A DNA stretch of 64,000 bases from Zea mays (Eukaryota; Streptophyta; Magnoliopsida; Poales; Poaceae). A program made the position numbers and the translations under genes. The stretch spans positions 142,625,982-142,689,981 of the forward strand of contig NC_050097.1 of NCBI RefSeq assembly GCF_902167145.1. The letters are read 5' to 3'. Each line of letters begins with the position of its first letter. The first letter of the stretch is position 1. The notes beneath the pieces are model-generated. The model saw nothing but the letters and a program-made list of their open reading frames with translations. It was not told the origin of the DNA and made no database searches. Shown piece by piece: positions 48,727 through 57,863 of this stretch.

Positions 48727-50357
48727 TTCAAGAGTCTGATCAAAGTTCGCCAGAGACAATTCTTGTAGACCAATGAGGGCAGATAGAGCAGGAGAAGGAA
48801 CCCCACTACTTTCCCCACTGGCAACATATTGCCGACTGTTCTTCCGAGTCAAAGGGACTTCATCTTCTTCCTCCCCCTCGTTTTCATCAGCAACACAGAC
48901 AGCACCCCCATTGGGTTCAGCGACAGATGGAGCACACCCATTGGGATCAGCGACAGATGGATCACACCCATTGGGGTCAGCGTCGGTAAATTCAGGCACA
49001 GGCACTTCCTCAGCAGCAGGAACCGAAGGTCCAACATCCCTATCCAAACTAGATACTCGTCGAAGACGTCTCTTTTTCTTTTTCTGCTCATCAGTAGGAG
49101 AATCAGGTTGATTGGCTCGGCAAGGGCGTTTGGGGCGAACACTGACAGGCCTCTGAATATCCAAGGTTGTACCAGCTTCCGGGAGAGGCGCCACCACCAA
49201 TGTCCCAGCAGGAGCAGCATCAGAAGAGTCCTCAGCCAGCATATCAAGCATAGCACTTATCTCTGCATCACTAGGATCCAAAGGCACCTCAAAGTGGACT
49301 TGCCGTTTATCATCAGGAATTTCTCCAATCGAAGCAACCAAAGCACTAACTTCTTCGGCAGAAGGTCGCACTCTAAGGCCCAAACCACCATCAGCAGCAG
49401 GAGGAATCGACACAAAATGAGTAAAGGCCTTGGAAGGAGGCAGGTTCCAGACCGAGTATGCGACAGGGGCACCAACATTCGATACCTAGCCTCTAAGTAT
49501 CATTTCAAGCCGGTTCACCAAGTCTACAGCAGGAATTCTTCTGTTGGTGACCCGGGTTGAGTCAGCTAGACCTCGGTACAGATAGGCCGGGTATGCCCTA
49601 TCCTTCAAATTTTGAATATTCTTGAAGACAAAATCAGCAACCACAGCCTCTGCAGTCAGACCCCTCTCCTTCAGCAGTTCAACTTCAGCCAGCAAAGCCC
49701 CCGCCTCAGCCACCTCCTGGTCCGTGGGGGACTCGGTCCAACTCGAAGTACGATCATCCCGCTGTCTCCCTGACCGTGGAGGGAGAGATTTTCTGTGGTT
49801 CTCAACAATAAACCACTCCAGGCGCCATCCTTTGATACTATCCTTGAGTGGGATTTCAAGGTAGTCAGTCTTCCTCCCACAGCGCATCTCTAAACTCGCA
49901 CCCCCACCAGCTGATGCTGCCCCCCAGCCATCCCAGGGCGACAGTGATACAAGTACTTCCACAATCCAAAATGTGGCAGGACGCCAAGAAAAGCTTCGCA
50001 TAAATGAACGTAAATGGAAATTTGCAGAATGGAATTGGGATTCAGATGGGTCAAATTAAGGCGATAGAAATCAAGGAGACCGCGGAAAAAGGGAGAAATA
50101 GGAAGAGCGAGCCCGCGGAGAAGAAAAGGAACATAAATCACAGATTCATGGGTATCCTCTGTTGGAACAGTGACCCCGTGGCAAATCCGCCAAGAACAGA
50201 GCTCCTTCGGAGGAAGGACCCCGATGGACACGAGATGGAGAAGGTCAGGCTCAGAAACAACAGACATATGGTTACCTGCGAATGGCAACTGGCTGTTGGG
50301 GTCGATAGGGGGAATCACCGCAGCGGATGAACTCGAGGCCTTTCGCTTGGGCGCCAT
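48727..50357 (-). pseudogene. Antisense gene of A, 5' part of exon 1
   Basis: ATG at 50357 (MAPKRKASSSSAAVIPPIDP). Motifs LHLVSIGVLPPKELCSWR, VYVPFLLRGLALPISPF and PHFGLWKYLYHC match B and fit the putative gypsy-type transposon (Transposase_28) family. Then CGRKTDYLEIPLKDSIKGW and VADFVFKNIQNLKDRAYPAY, a basic KKKKRRLRR patch and three DPNGC-type repeats (48900-48975). The exon is split by E7 at 48726/35049. Defects: one G missing in a G run near 49895 and TAG at 49486. The frameshift positions differ from those in B, so the two copies decayed independently. A degenerate TATA-like CATATGTAC lies about 110 bp upstream. Confidence 0.78.
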
Positions 50358-50606
50358 CTCAACTCCACCGGCGAACAGAGCGGGAGCCGAATTGCAAAAG
50401 GACAGAGAAGATCTGGAGGCAGGAAAGCAAGAACTAGGGCACGGAAAGCAGAGGCGGCCGAAAGCGCAGTACATATGGGATCTTCCCGGGTCGGATACCG
50501 TTTCCAAAAAATGCCCAGTCATCACCAGGCGGTTACTTCTAAAGCACCGGTGTGCCACATCATCACTCGGCTATTACCTTCAAGGTGGCCGACACAGTCT
50601 GTTCTA

Positions 50607-50851
50607 ACTCGGCTGTTATTTCTAAAACACCGACGTTACCATCATTCACTCGGCAGTTATCTCTAAAACGCCGACGTCGTCTTCAGTCACTCGGCAGTTA
50701 TCTCTAAAACGCCGACGTCGCCTTCAGTCACTCGGCAGTTATCTCTAAAACGCCGACGTCGTCTTCAGTCACTCGGCAGTTATCTCTAAAACGTCGACGT
50801 CGTCATAAATCACTCGGTTGTTACCTCTAAAAGCGCTGACGTGGTCATCAG
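50607..50851 (-). repeat. Six 41-bp repeats upstream of antisense gene in A
   Basis: Units starting CACTCGGCAGTTATCTCTAA begin at 50606, 50647, 50688, 50729, 50770 and 50811, an exact 41-bp period. Each carries GCCGACGTCG, with an ACGT core. The array lies ~250-490 bp upstream of ATG 50357. The B array has the same period and position. Confidence 0.93.
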
Positions 50852-51312
50852 TCATTCCAACGCTGATGTGGCTTCGTCATCATTTGGACGCTACTTCAGA
50901 AGCATAAATGTTGACAAAAATAACTCAGCTATCACCCCTAAAAGCGACGATATGATGCCCAAGTTACTCAGCTACTATTCCAGAGGAATCGATTTCACGG
51001 ATAAGGCAAACGGAGGAATGATTCGAAAACTCCAAGTTACGACACAAGCATAACAGATAGAGAACATCACGGACAATAAATATCACGTCAATCATCAACT
51101 GACTATGCAGTAAAATAATCAACACGGGAGGAGACGAAATCATTTTTCATTAAGGGAAGTTACAGAACTTACAAATCAACTCGTTATGAGTTGATACTTC
51201 CCTACTACTACTACTACTACGCTACACTCTACTACTCTACACTACTAACTACTACTACATTATTTCATTATACTACTTCTAACCTATACTAACATCTAAA
51301 GACCAGTGGCAT
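50852..51312. other. Intergenic stretch between the two antisense genes of A
   Basis: No gene. Contains degenerate extensions of the 41-bp array (to about 50960) and CTACTACTA-type trinucleotide runs near 51205-51260, which correspond to the untranslated tail of the acidic gene in B (18740-18820). Confidence 0.6.
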
Positions 51313-51762
51313 CTAACCACTGGCCTTGTTGCTGCCCTTGCTGCTGCCGCCGCCGTTGCTGCCCCTGCTGCTGCCGCCGTTGCCGCCCTTGCTGCCGCCG
51401 TTGCCGCCCCTGCTGCTGCCGTCACTGCCATCGTCGCCGTCGTCACCGTCGCCTCCGTCGTCGTCGTCGTCTCCGCCATCGCCACCACCGCCCTCCTCGG
51501 ACGAGTCCGAAGAGTCCTCCTCGTCCGAGGAGTACTCCGACTCATCCGAGCCCTCGAGCCCGGAGGGCTCGACGGCCCGGATATAAGTCCAGACCTCTGC
51601 GGCAATCCCCTGGGAGTCGTCTGAATCGTCAGACGACGCCGGGGGAGAGACGGGAGCCGGAGACCCCTCGGACTCAGAGGAGAACTCCTCCGAGTATTCC
51701 GAGTCGCCGAAGTCCGCCAATGGAGGAGTCGGCTCGCGCTTGCGTTTGTTACTCTTGCCCAT
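51313..51762 (-). CDS. Antisense acidic low-complexity protein of A
   Basis: 149 residues from ATG 51762 (MGKSNKRKREPTPPLADFGD). Residues about 20-90 are rich in Ser and Glu and contain AAEVWTYIRAV; the remainder is Asp/Gly/Ser tandem repeats (GGDGDDGDDG, GGNGGS). It is open from end to end, preceded by a TATA box, and homologous to the frameshifted copy in B. It lies opposite to gag-pol between pol and the 3' LTR. No catalytic motif is visible. A disordered nuclear or chromatin-linked role is only a guess from the KRKRE motif and acidity. Confidence 0.65.
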   Translation of the reverse strand: MGKSNKRKREPTPPLADFGDSEYSEEFSSESEGSPAPVSPPASSDDSDDSQGIAAEVWTYIRAVEPSGLEGSDESEYSSDEEDSSDSSEEGGGGDGGDDDDDGGDGDDGDDGSDGSSRGGNGGSKGGNGGSSRGSNGGGSSKGSNKASG

Positions 51763-51841
51763 GGTGGAAATGAAGGGAGAAGAAGAAAGCAAGCAGCAGA
51801 GAACAACAAGAGATGTGAAAAAACCGGAGAGGCAAAGGCAC

Positions 51842-51851
51842 TATTTATAGA
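51842..51851 (-). promoter_or_regulatory. TATA box of antisense acidic gene in A
   Basis: CTATAAATAG on the minus strand, about 80 bp before ATG 51762. Conserved in B at 18183-18190. Confidence 0.7.
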
Positions 51852-51859
51852 AGAAGAAG

Positions 51860-52440
51860 GCAACCGCTCACCTCCTACCATGGTCACTGAACAGTCGCAA
51901 AATATTCAACATACGCTTCAACCCGTCTGAAGATACGTCAGGCGGCTGACGCCGTTTCACGCAACGCAACACCCATTGGGACTCCAGTCAACTGCGCGGG
52001 CGATATGATTACACCCGCCGTCACATCACATTACTACTCAGAAGCAGCCGACTAAAACACTCAGCGTACCAAGCCGTCCCTTGCCCACACCCATTGGGGG
52101 GGGACGCCCAGGAATTATCAGTATATTTTTCAAAACTGTCACATCCGTGCAGGGCATGCAATGAACACCTCAAGACAAAAATGAGATATCAGTAAGGATC
52201 AAAGGAAAGCCAAATATAGCTGGTGAAGTACAAAGTCTGACCAACAGAAGCGACATGAAGGCTAGCCAGGGGACGTCCATCGAACGTCCAATCAGTCGCA
52301 GATCGAATAAATTGCACCACCTAGCAAGATATGGGCAGATCACGAACTCGGCCTCAAAGACAAAATACGTGCTGACCTCTAAAGCATAATATCGATGATA
52401 TAATGCTGACCTCTAAGGCTTCCGGAAAAAGAAAGGATGA
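51860..52440. other. A: non-coding region upstream of the antisense acidic gene
   Basis: No gene. It matches B at 17577-18180 in reverse. Contains ACACCCATTGGG motifs near 51970 and 52088 and CTGACCTCTAA(A/G)GC repeats near 52373 and 52408. Confidence 0.7.
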
Positions 52441-52463
52441 CTCTCAGCAAAAGGACACGAAAT

Positions 52464-52548
52464 GAAGACCTTCGAGTGGATTATTTTCAAAAATCCACTC
52501 GAAGCTCGGGGGCTACACCCATTGGGTGCACCTCCGGTGCACCCCATG
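52464..52548. repeat. Hairpin module copy 1 before the A purine tract
   Basis: ATGAAGACCTTCGAGTGGAT... with a 12-bp-arm hairpin (52470-52504, CTTCGAGTGGAT / ATCCACTCGAAG), then GCTCGGGGGCTACACCCATT and a second hairpin with 13-bp arms (52520-52548, one mismatch). Confidence 0.88.
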
Positions 52549-52655
52549 AATCGCCATTTCAAGTCAAGATAATGCTAACTTCTAAAGCATATGGCAAGAT
52601 CAAAGGCAAGGCTGACCTCCAACAAAGTGCAAGCGGAAAATAAAAATGATTTCTG

Positions 52656-52742
52656 ATGAAGACCTTCGAGTGGATTATTTTCAAAAATCCGCTCGAAGCT
52701 CGGGGGCTACACCCATTGGGTGCACCTCCGGTGCACCCAATG
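52656..52742. repeat. Hairpin module copy 2 before the A purine tract
   Basis: Same module as 52464-52548: first hairpin 52664-52698, second hairpin 52714-52742 with perfect arms CATTGGGTGCACC / GGTGCACCCAATG around TCC. The GCTCGGGGGCT core resembles the true purine tract at 52941-52954. Confidence 0.88.
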
Positions 52743-52940
52743 AAGTTCAGGGTCCTACAGTACGAAATGCTGATCTCCAAGGCACGAGTGTGAGACAGAG
52801 CACCAGTTTTCGAGTCATCAAAGCAGAAGGAAACAGTAAGAAATCGTTTTTACCAAACTGCCCGGAAAGCATTTCTTGTCATAAACGAAGACCGCAAGCT
52901 GGACCTAGGATCTTCGGGCCGATTATCTCCAAACCAACCC

Positions 52941-52954
52941 AAAGATCGGGGGCT
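52941..52954 (+). other. A polypurine tract
   Basis: AAAGATCGGGGGCT directly before the 3' LTR start TGTGGGGGACAG. Confidence 0.88.
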
Positions 52955-53584
52955 TGTGGGGGACAGATATCCCCCGGGTCCACTGGAAGGATAAAAGACC
53001 TCACGATAGGCTCAAGGGCCCAATAAATCATAAGGTCAGCCCTTCATGGGCCTGGGGAAGAAAGACCAGTGAAGCAAGATCGATATAAGGCCGGATCGGT
53101 GCGAGCCCAGATGGCCCAACGACATTGAGCAAGCAACCACAACAGAGACCCGACTTTCCCGCGCTGGAGCCCCGTACAACGGAACCAGGCGAGGATAAGT
53201 CGGCTGAACTATAGGAAGATAGACTCAATTAGTTCACTATCTCTTAGGTGCGCATTGTTATCACGTCCGCATGTATTGCCTCACGGTCGAATATATAAGG
53301 CCTAGGGGGCACCCCTTCAGAACGATCGATCTCACTACTCAGCCATCCACCCCAACTCTCTACTCTCTAGTGTTAGAGAGCTCCCTTGTAATCCACCACA
53401 TAAAGCATTCTCACCAGGACGTAGGGTGTTACGCATCTCAAAGCGGCCTGAACCTGTAAACACTGTCCATTGTTCCTCGTGCATCCGGCACGAACCATTT
53501 AGCTACAGTCGGCGACACCGTCATACTCCTAAAAACACCTTGAGGGGCAACCCCAGGTGTGCGGTCGGACCCAAAACACCGACA
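52955..53584 (+). repeat. A 3' LTR
   Basis: 630 bp, about 96% identical to 26008-26635 by eye, TATA at 53292-53299. Confidence 0.93.
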
Positions 53585-53589
53585 GATTC
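53585..53589. repeat. Target-site duplication of A, right copy (GATTC)
   Basis: Second GATTC. The RT frame of B resumes here. Confidence 0.95.
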
Positions 53590-54341
53590 ATCGGTGGCTG
53601 ATAATGAATCTGAGTAACTTCTCTGCTGATACTCCAAAAACACATTTATCTGGATTAAGCTTCCACCGGTATCGCCTTAGACTGTTGAAGACCAGCTGCA
53701 AATCTTCGATGAAGTTTTCTGAGTTTTCTGTTTTGATTACCACGTCGTCGACATAAGCTTCCACCCGCTTGCCCTAGTGATCGGCTAAGCATTTTTGAAT
53801 AGCTCTCTGGTAAGTCGCTCCCACATTCTTGAGGCCGAACGGCATGGAGGTATAGTAGAAAGCTCCAAACGGGGTGATAAATGCAGTTTTTTCCTCATCT
53901 TCTTTTGCTAGGCTAATCTGATGGTATACAGAATAACAGTCTAGGAAGGACAACATAGAACATCCCACAGTTGAATCAACTACCTGGTCTATTCTAGGGA
54001 GTCCAAAGGGATCTTTCGGACAATGTTTGTTGAGATCTGTATAGTCGACGCACATGCGCCAATCCACTCTATTCTTTTTGAGTACAAGAATAGGATTTGC
54101 TAGCCACTCAGGATGCAATACTTCTCTAACGAACCCTGCTGCCAATAAGTGAGCTAACTCAGCGCGAATAGCTTCTCTTTTATCAATCGTGAATCGACAC
54201 AGTTTTCTGTCGAATTGGTCTTGCTTGGGGATAGACCTTCAATTTGTGCTCGACCAGTTCTCTCGAGACTCCCGGCATATCTGCAGGTTTCCATGCGAAT
54301 ACGTCTCGGTAATCTTACAGGAACCGGACGAGCGCGCTTTC
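53585..54341 (-). pseudogene. pol: B pol, RT N-terminal part
   Basis: Minus-strand RT containing WRMCVDYTDLNKHCPKDPFG and FITPFGAFYYTSMPFGLKN (53774-54145). A YVDDVV-like block follows near 53745. A stop and a frameshift lie between 54146 and 54320. The amber codon at 54339-54341 joins it to the protease frame. The sequence is cut at 53585 by A and continues at 26007. Confidence 0.85.
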
Positions 54342-57194
54342 CTATTTGTCGTTGAGGCTGGAGCTGATGATGGCAGTCTTGCGTTCATCAGCAAATCCCA
54401 GGTTGATCCTCTTTGTCTCCTCTGTCGGCCGCATAGAGGTCACGGCTGGAGCTTTGTTCACAGGTACGACGAGGTCTCCCTCAGGCTTTGTGTTTGCCTG
54501 CGCGGAGAAAGTCGTCGGCGGTTTAGTAGTGAGGGCCGCCTGGATAGCTCCTCGAAAGCATTCCGCGGCACCTTGGAAGTCAGCACGCACGGTGATGATC
54601 CCTTATGGTCGTGGCATCTTCAATATCATGTACGAATAGTGCGGAATGGCCATGAATTTTGCCAGTCCAGGCCTGTCGATGATGGCGTTGTACCCACAGT
54701 CGAAACTCGCCACCTCGAACCTTAGGAACTCGGTTCTGTAGTTTTCCGGAGTTCCAAAGGTAATGGGCATGTAGATGTGTCCGAGCGGGTATTCTCTTTC
54801 GGTCGGCACAATGCCGAAGAAAGGGGTGTCTGACTCATGGAGGTCTTTGAGTGCGACCCCCAAGCCCAAGAGCGTCCCAGGGAAGGTAACATTGATGCTG
54901 CTTCCCCCGTCCACTAGTACCTTCTTTACCCTGCTCTCTCAGATCACCGGATCGACGAGGTGAGGGTACTTGCTCGGATGGTCGAAGTTGAGCCATCGAT
55001 CTGCCCGGCTAAAGGTGATCAGGTACTCTGACCACAGATAGGTGGCCGGTGCACTGGTGGTTGCCACCAGTATCTGTCGGTCATTGAGCTTCTGCTGCCT
55101 TTTGTGCTCCTGCGACCCGTGTCCTCCGAAGATGATGTTGACCTCTCCGTCGATGCACGGGAATGCTCCACCCCCTCCCCCTTCCTGTTGTTGAGGCTGC
55201 CGGGGCTCGCCGGGCCCTCCTCGTGGTGGGGGAGGTGGTAGAGGCTGAAATGGTCGGCCATTCCCAACGGAATGCTTGAAGTCCCTGCAGTTCCGTAGGG
55301 TATGGCGCATATCCTTGTGGTACGGGCACTGGGATCGAGGATGTCGTCCAGTGTTTGCTCGCCTCTGCGGGGTGCGCCTCGGGCACGAGAGACAGGTGGT
55401 CCGGTGGCATGGACCTCTTTCATGGGGCCTCTTCCCCCAACGCTTGTCGGGTTGCTGGTTCGCGTCGCGCCGCGGTGCTGGTGGTGCAGGTTTTGCTCAC
55501 CTGATGAGGTCCTAAGCCCGCTCGTCGGCGGTGATGTAGAGATCCGCTTCCCGGAATAGTTGCTCGGAGGTGGTCGACGCTTTCTGCAGTATGGCTCAGA
55601 CGAAGGCCGAGTCATTGGACCCCCAGTAGAAGTCCTCGATCACTGCCGCCTCAGTGACTTCAAGGATACGGTTTCTCATGGTTTGAATCCTCTTGAGATA
55701 CGACCGAAGTGTTTCAACGCCCTGTCGCCTGATGGATTTGAGCTCCCATGGCTGCGCTGGCTTGTTGGAGAGGGATTGAAAGTTGACGATGAAGCATCGA
55801 CTGAAGTCGCTCCAGTCGTCAATGCAATGTCACGGCAGGTGTCGTAGCCACTGCAATGCATCCTGCCCGAGGACAATAGGCAAGTACGTAGTCATCACAT
55901 CTTCGGTCACCCCAGCGGCCTGGGCGGTCGTATAGACGGCCAACCAGCCTCCTGGGTCCTGCTTGGGCTCATATTTGTCGACGTTGGAGACCTTGAAGTT
56001 CGAGGGCCACTGGATGGCCCTAAGACGCGAAGTAAGCGCAGATACTCCACATGTGTCGTCCTGTCGGTGGTCGTGGTGCCGGTCCTGGGGAGGGGAGTCG
56101 CTGATGTGTCGTCTCGACCGTCCCCGGTTCGGGCCGCTGGTTGAAGCTGCTGCCGACTCAATCCAGGTGGTGCGACTTCGAGCCGGGACGCCATGGTCTC
56201 GATCGTACTCTTCCCGGTGCCTTATGTCATTTTCCTGCCACCATTCGCGTGAAGCATTGATGGAGCTCTGCGCATCTCGCTGACTATTGATGGCATGCCG
56301 CAGATCGCTCGGGGGATTAGCGAGGGGTAGAAGGTGGTTAGCTACCCGAGTGAGTAGCCGCTGATAGCCTTCAGCATCCGTAGTCCGTGGGAGGCCATCA
56401 GCTATTCGAGCCAACACTCCTCCAACTTTACTCGGCATGTTCATTGCACGAGCAAAGTCAGGGTTCAGGTTTCGCGCGAAGAGAGGGTTCTCTCGGCGTA
56501 ACCTCGCATCCTGCTCAGCTTGTTCTCGGTCTTGAGCTTGTCAGCGATCACGTCAGTGAGAGTTCCTCCTTTCTCTAAAGACTCGTTCGTGAAGAGTTTC
56601 TCCTATTTTCGAGACCTCATCCCGGGATACGGGCTATGCTGGGTCCCGCTCTCCAGCTTCGTGATGTCGCCGAATATTCCGCCGTCTATTCCTCCGTCGT
56701 CGAGCCTCTCGCTGGGGAGGTTCTTCCCCTGGCACGGTTGGCTCATCATCGGAGATGGGAGATGACTCCACTCTCCCCCCGATGAAGAGGACGTCGGGGT
56801 AGAAAGGAGTTGCTGCGGTGATGAATCCCTTTACGTCCTTCTTTAAGGGCGAAGGTGTCGGAAGAATAGCTTGGCGGGTCTCCATCCCGCTTGCTTCTTT
56901 TCTACTTGTAATCCATGTCCACTCCCCTATGGGTGAAGTGGACAACAAAGTTCTTCGGGTGAGTGAATTCCCAGCTTTTGGCTTGCAAGAGGCAGTCTTC
57001 GTTTGGTGCGCAGGAGGTTGCGCTTTCTGTTGTCTTGTCCCGACTTTCTCGGAGATTTCCAAGGAAGGTTTCTTCTCCGGTAGATCTGCTATGCGGTGCA
57101 GAATTCCTTTCTCATCTACCACAAACGAGATGGTCCCAAAGCAGAATACAGATCCAGGGCAGAGAGCGATCTTGCATTGAGAGGTGATGGCCAT
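54342..57194 (-). pseudogene. gag: B gag-protease, multiply broken
   Basis: ATG 57194 (MAITSQCKIALCPG), 46 bp from the LTR. Open pieces: 56634-57194 (N-terminal), 55830-56444 (gag domain with FKVSNVDKYEPKQDPGGWL and LPIVLGQDALQWLRHLP), 54939-55310 (linker, RHTLRNCRDF), 54603-54914 (protease, DGGSS) and 54342-54590. Stops and frame changes between them show decay. Order and content equal A gag at 26682-29524. Confidence 0.85.
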
Positions 57195-57220
57195 TGAGCT
57201 AGCTTGGATCAAAGACACAC

Positions 57221-57237
57221 CCCTACCTGGCGCGCCA
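57221..57237 (-). other. B primer-binding site
   Basis: TGGCGCGCCAGGTAGGG on the minus strand, two bases from the LTR end. Same as in A. Confidence 0.7.
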
Positions 57238-57239
57238 GC

Positions 57240-57863
57240 TGTCAATGTTTGGAGCCCGACCGTGCACCCGGGGTTACCCCACGAGGTGCTTTTGGGTAGG
57301 ACGGTGCTGCTGACTGTAACTCAATGGTTTGTGCGAGATGCACGAGAGACGGTAGACAATTTTCTACAGGTTCGGGCTGCTTTGAGATGCGTAACACCTG
57401 ACTTCCTGGTGTGGATCTTTATGTGGTGGGTTACAAGGGAATTCTCCAGTGTGGAGAAAGCTAGTGAGCTGAGTAGATGGTTGATGAATGACTTGGAAAT
57501 GATGGGGTACCCCCTAGGCCTTATAAATCCGACCGTGGGGCACTACATGCGTGTATGATAACGATGTATCCCTAAGTAATAGTGAACCGACTAAACTTAT
57601 CTTCCTACAATCCTACCAACTTATCCTCATTTGGTTCTGACGTCCAAGGGTGTTGCGCGGGAAAATCGGATCAGAGCTATGGATAACGCTTAAATCCAAT
57701 GAGCCGCCTGGGTCCGAGTCTGCTCATTCCCTGCGTCGACCCATTCTGCTAGTAGTTCTCCCCTGGCCCACGAAGGGACGGCTTTTCGAGACAATAGGCC
57801 CAAAGCCTTTCACGAGGCTTTCTTGCCTTCTAGTGGACCCGGGGGATATCCATCCCCCACACA
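57240..57863 (-). repeat. B 5' LTR (only surviving LTR)
   Basis: About 624 bp. The minus-strand reading starts TGTGTGGGGGATGGATATCC and ends CATTGACA; the exact outer base could be 57861 or 57863. TATA box (TATAAGG) at 57519-57525. Clearly diverged from the A LTR. Confidence 0.88.

Larger units (their letters stand above)
26008..53584 (+). mobile_element. A: Tat-lineage retrotransposon with antisense genes, split by E7
   Basis: Bounded by GATTC duplications and LTRs of 628 and 630 bp (26008-26635, 52955-53584). Removing E7 (13.67 kb) leaves ~13.9 kb. Order: LTR, primer site, gag, protease, RT, RNase H, second RNase H, integrase, an 89-bp repeat array, a long antisense gene, a 41-bp repeat array, an antisense acidic gene, hairpin repeats, purine tract, LTR. 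The LTRs differ at about 24 sites by eye (~4%). Its insertion lies in the RT of the related but inverted element B. Confidence 0.93.
17575..57863 (-). mobile_element. B: minus-strand Tat-lineage retrotransposon, split by A, 3' LTR missing
   Basis: The 5' LTR (57240-57863), primer site and gag-pol read leftward; pol is interrupted by A at 53585/26007. Left of pol come a tandem hairpin array, then two plus-strand (antisense) genes. The sequence past the shorter antisense gene aligns with A as far as about 17580, after which the 3' LTR and purine tract expected from A are absent. On the right B abuts E1 LTR sequence, so it inserted ~0.8 kb into the E1 3' LTR. Two RNase H domains in tandem place it in the Tat group. 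Confidence 0.88.
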
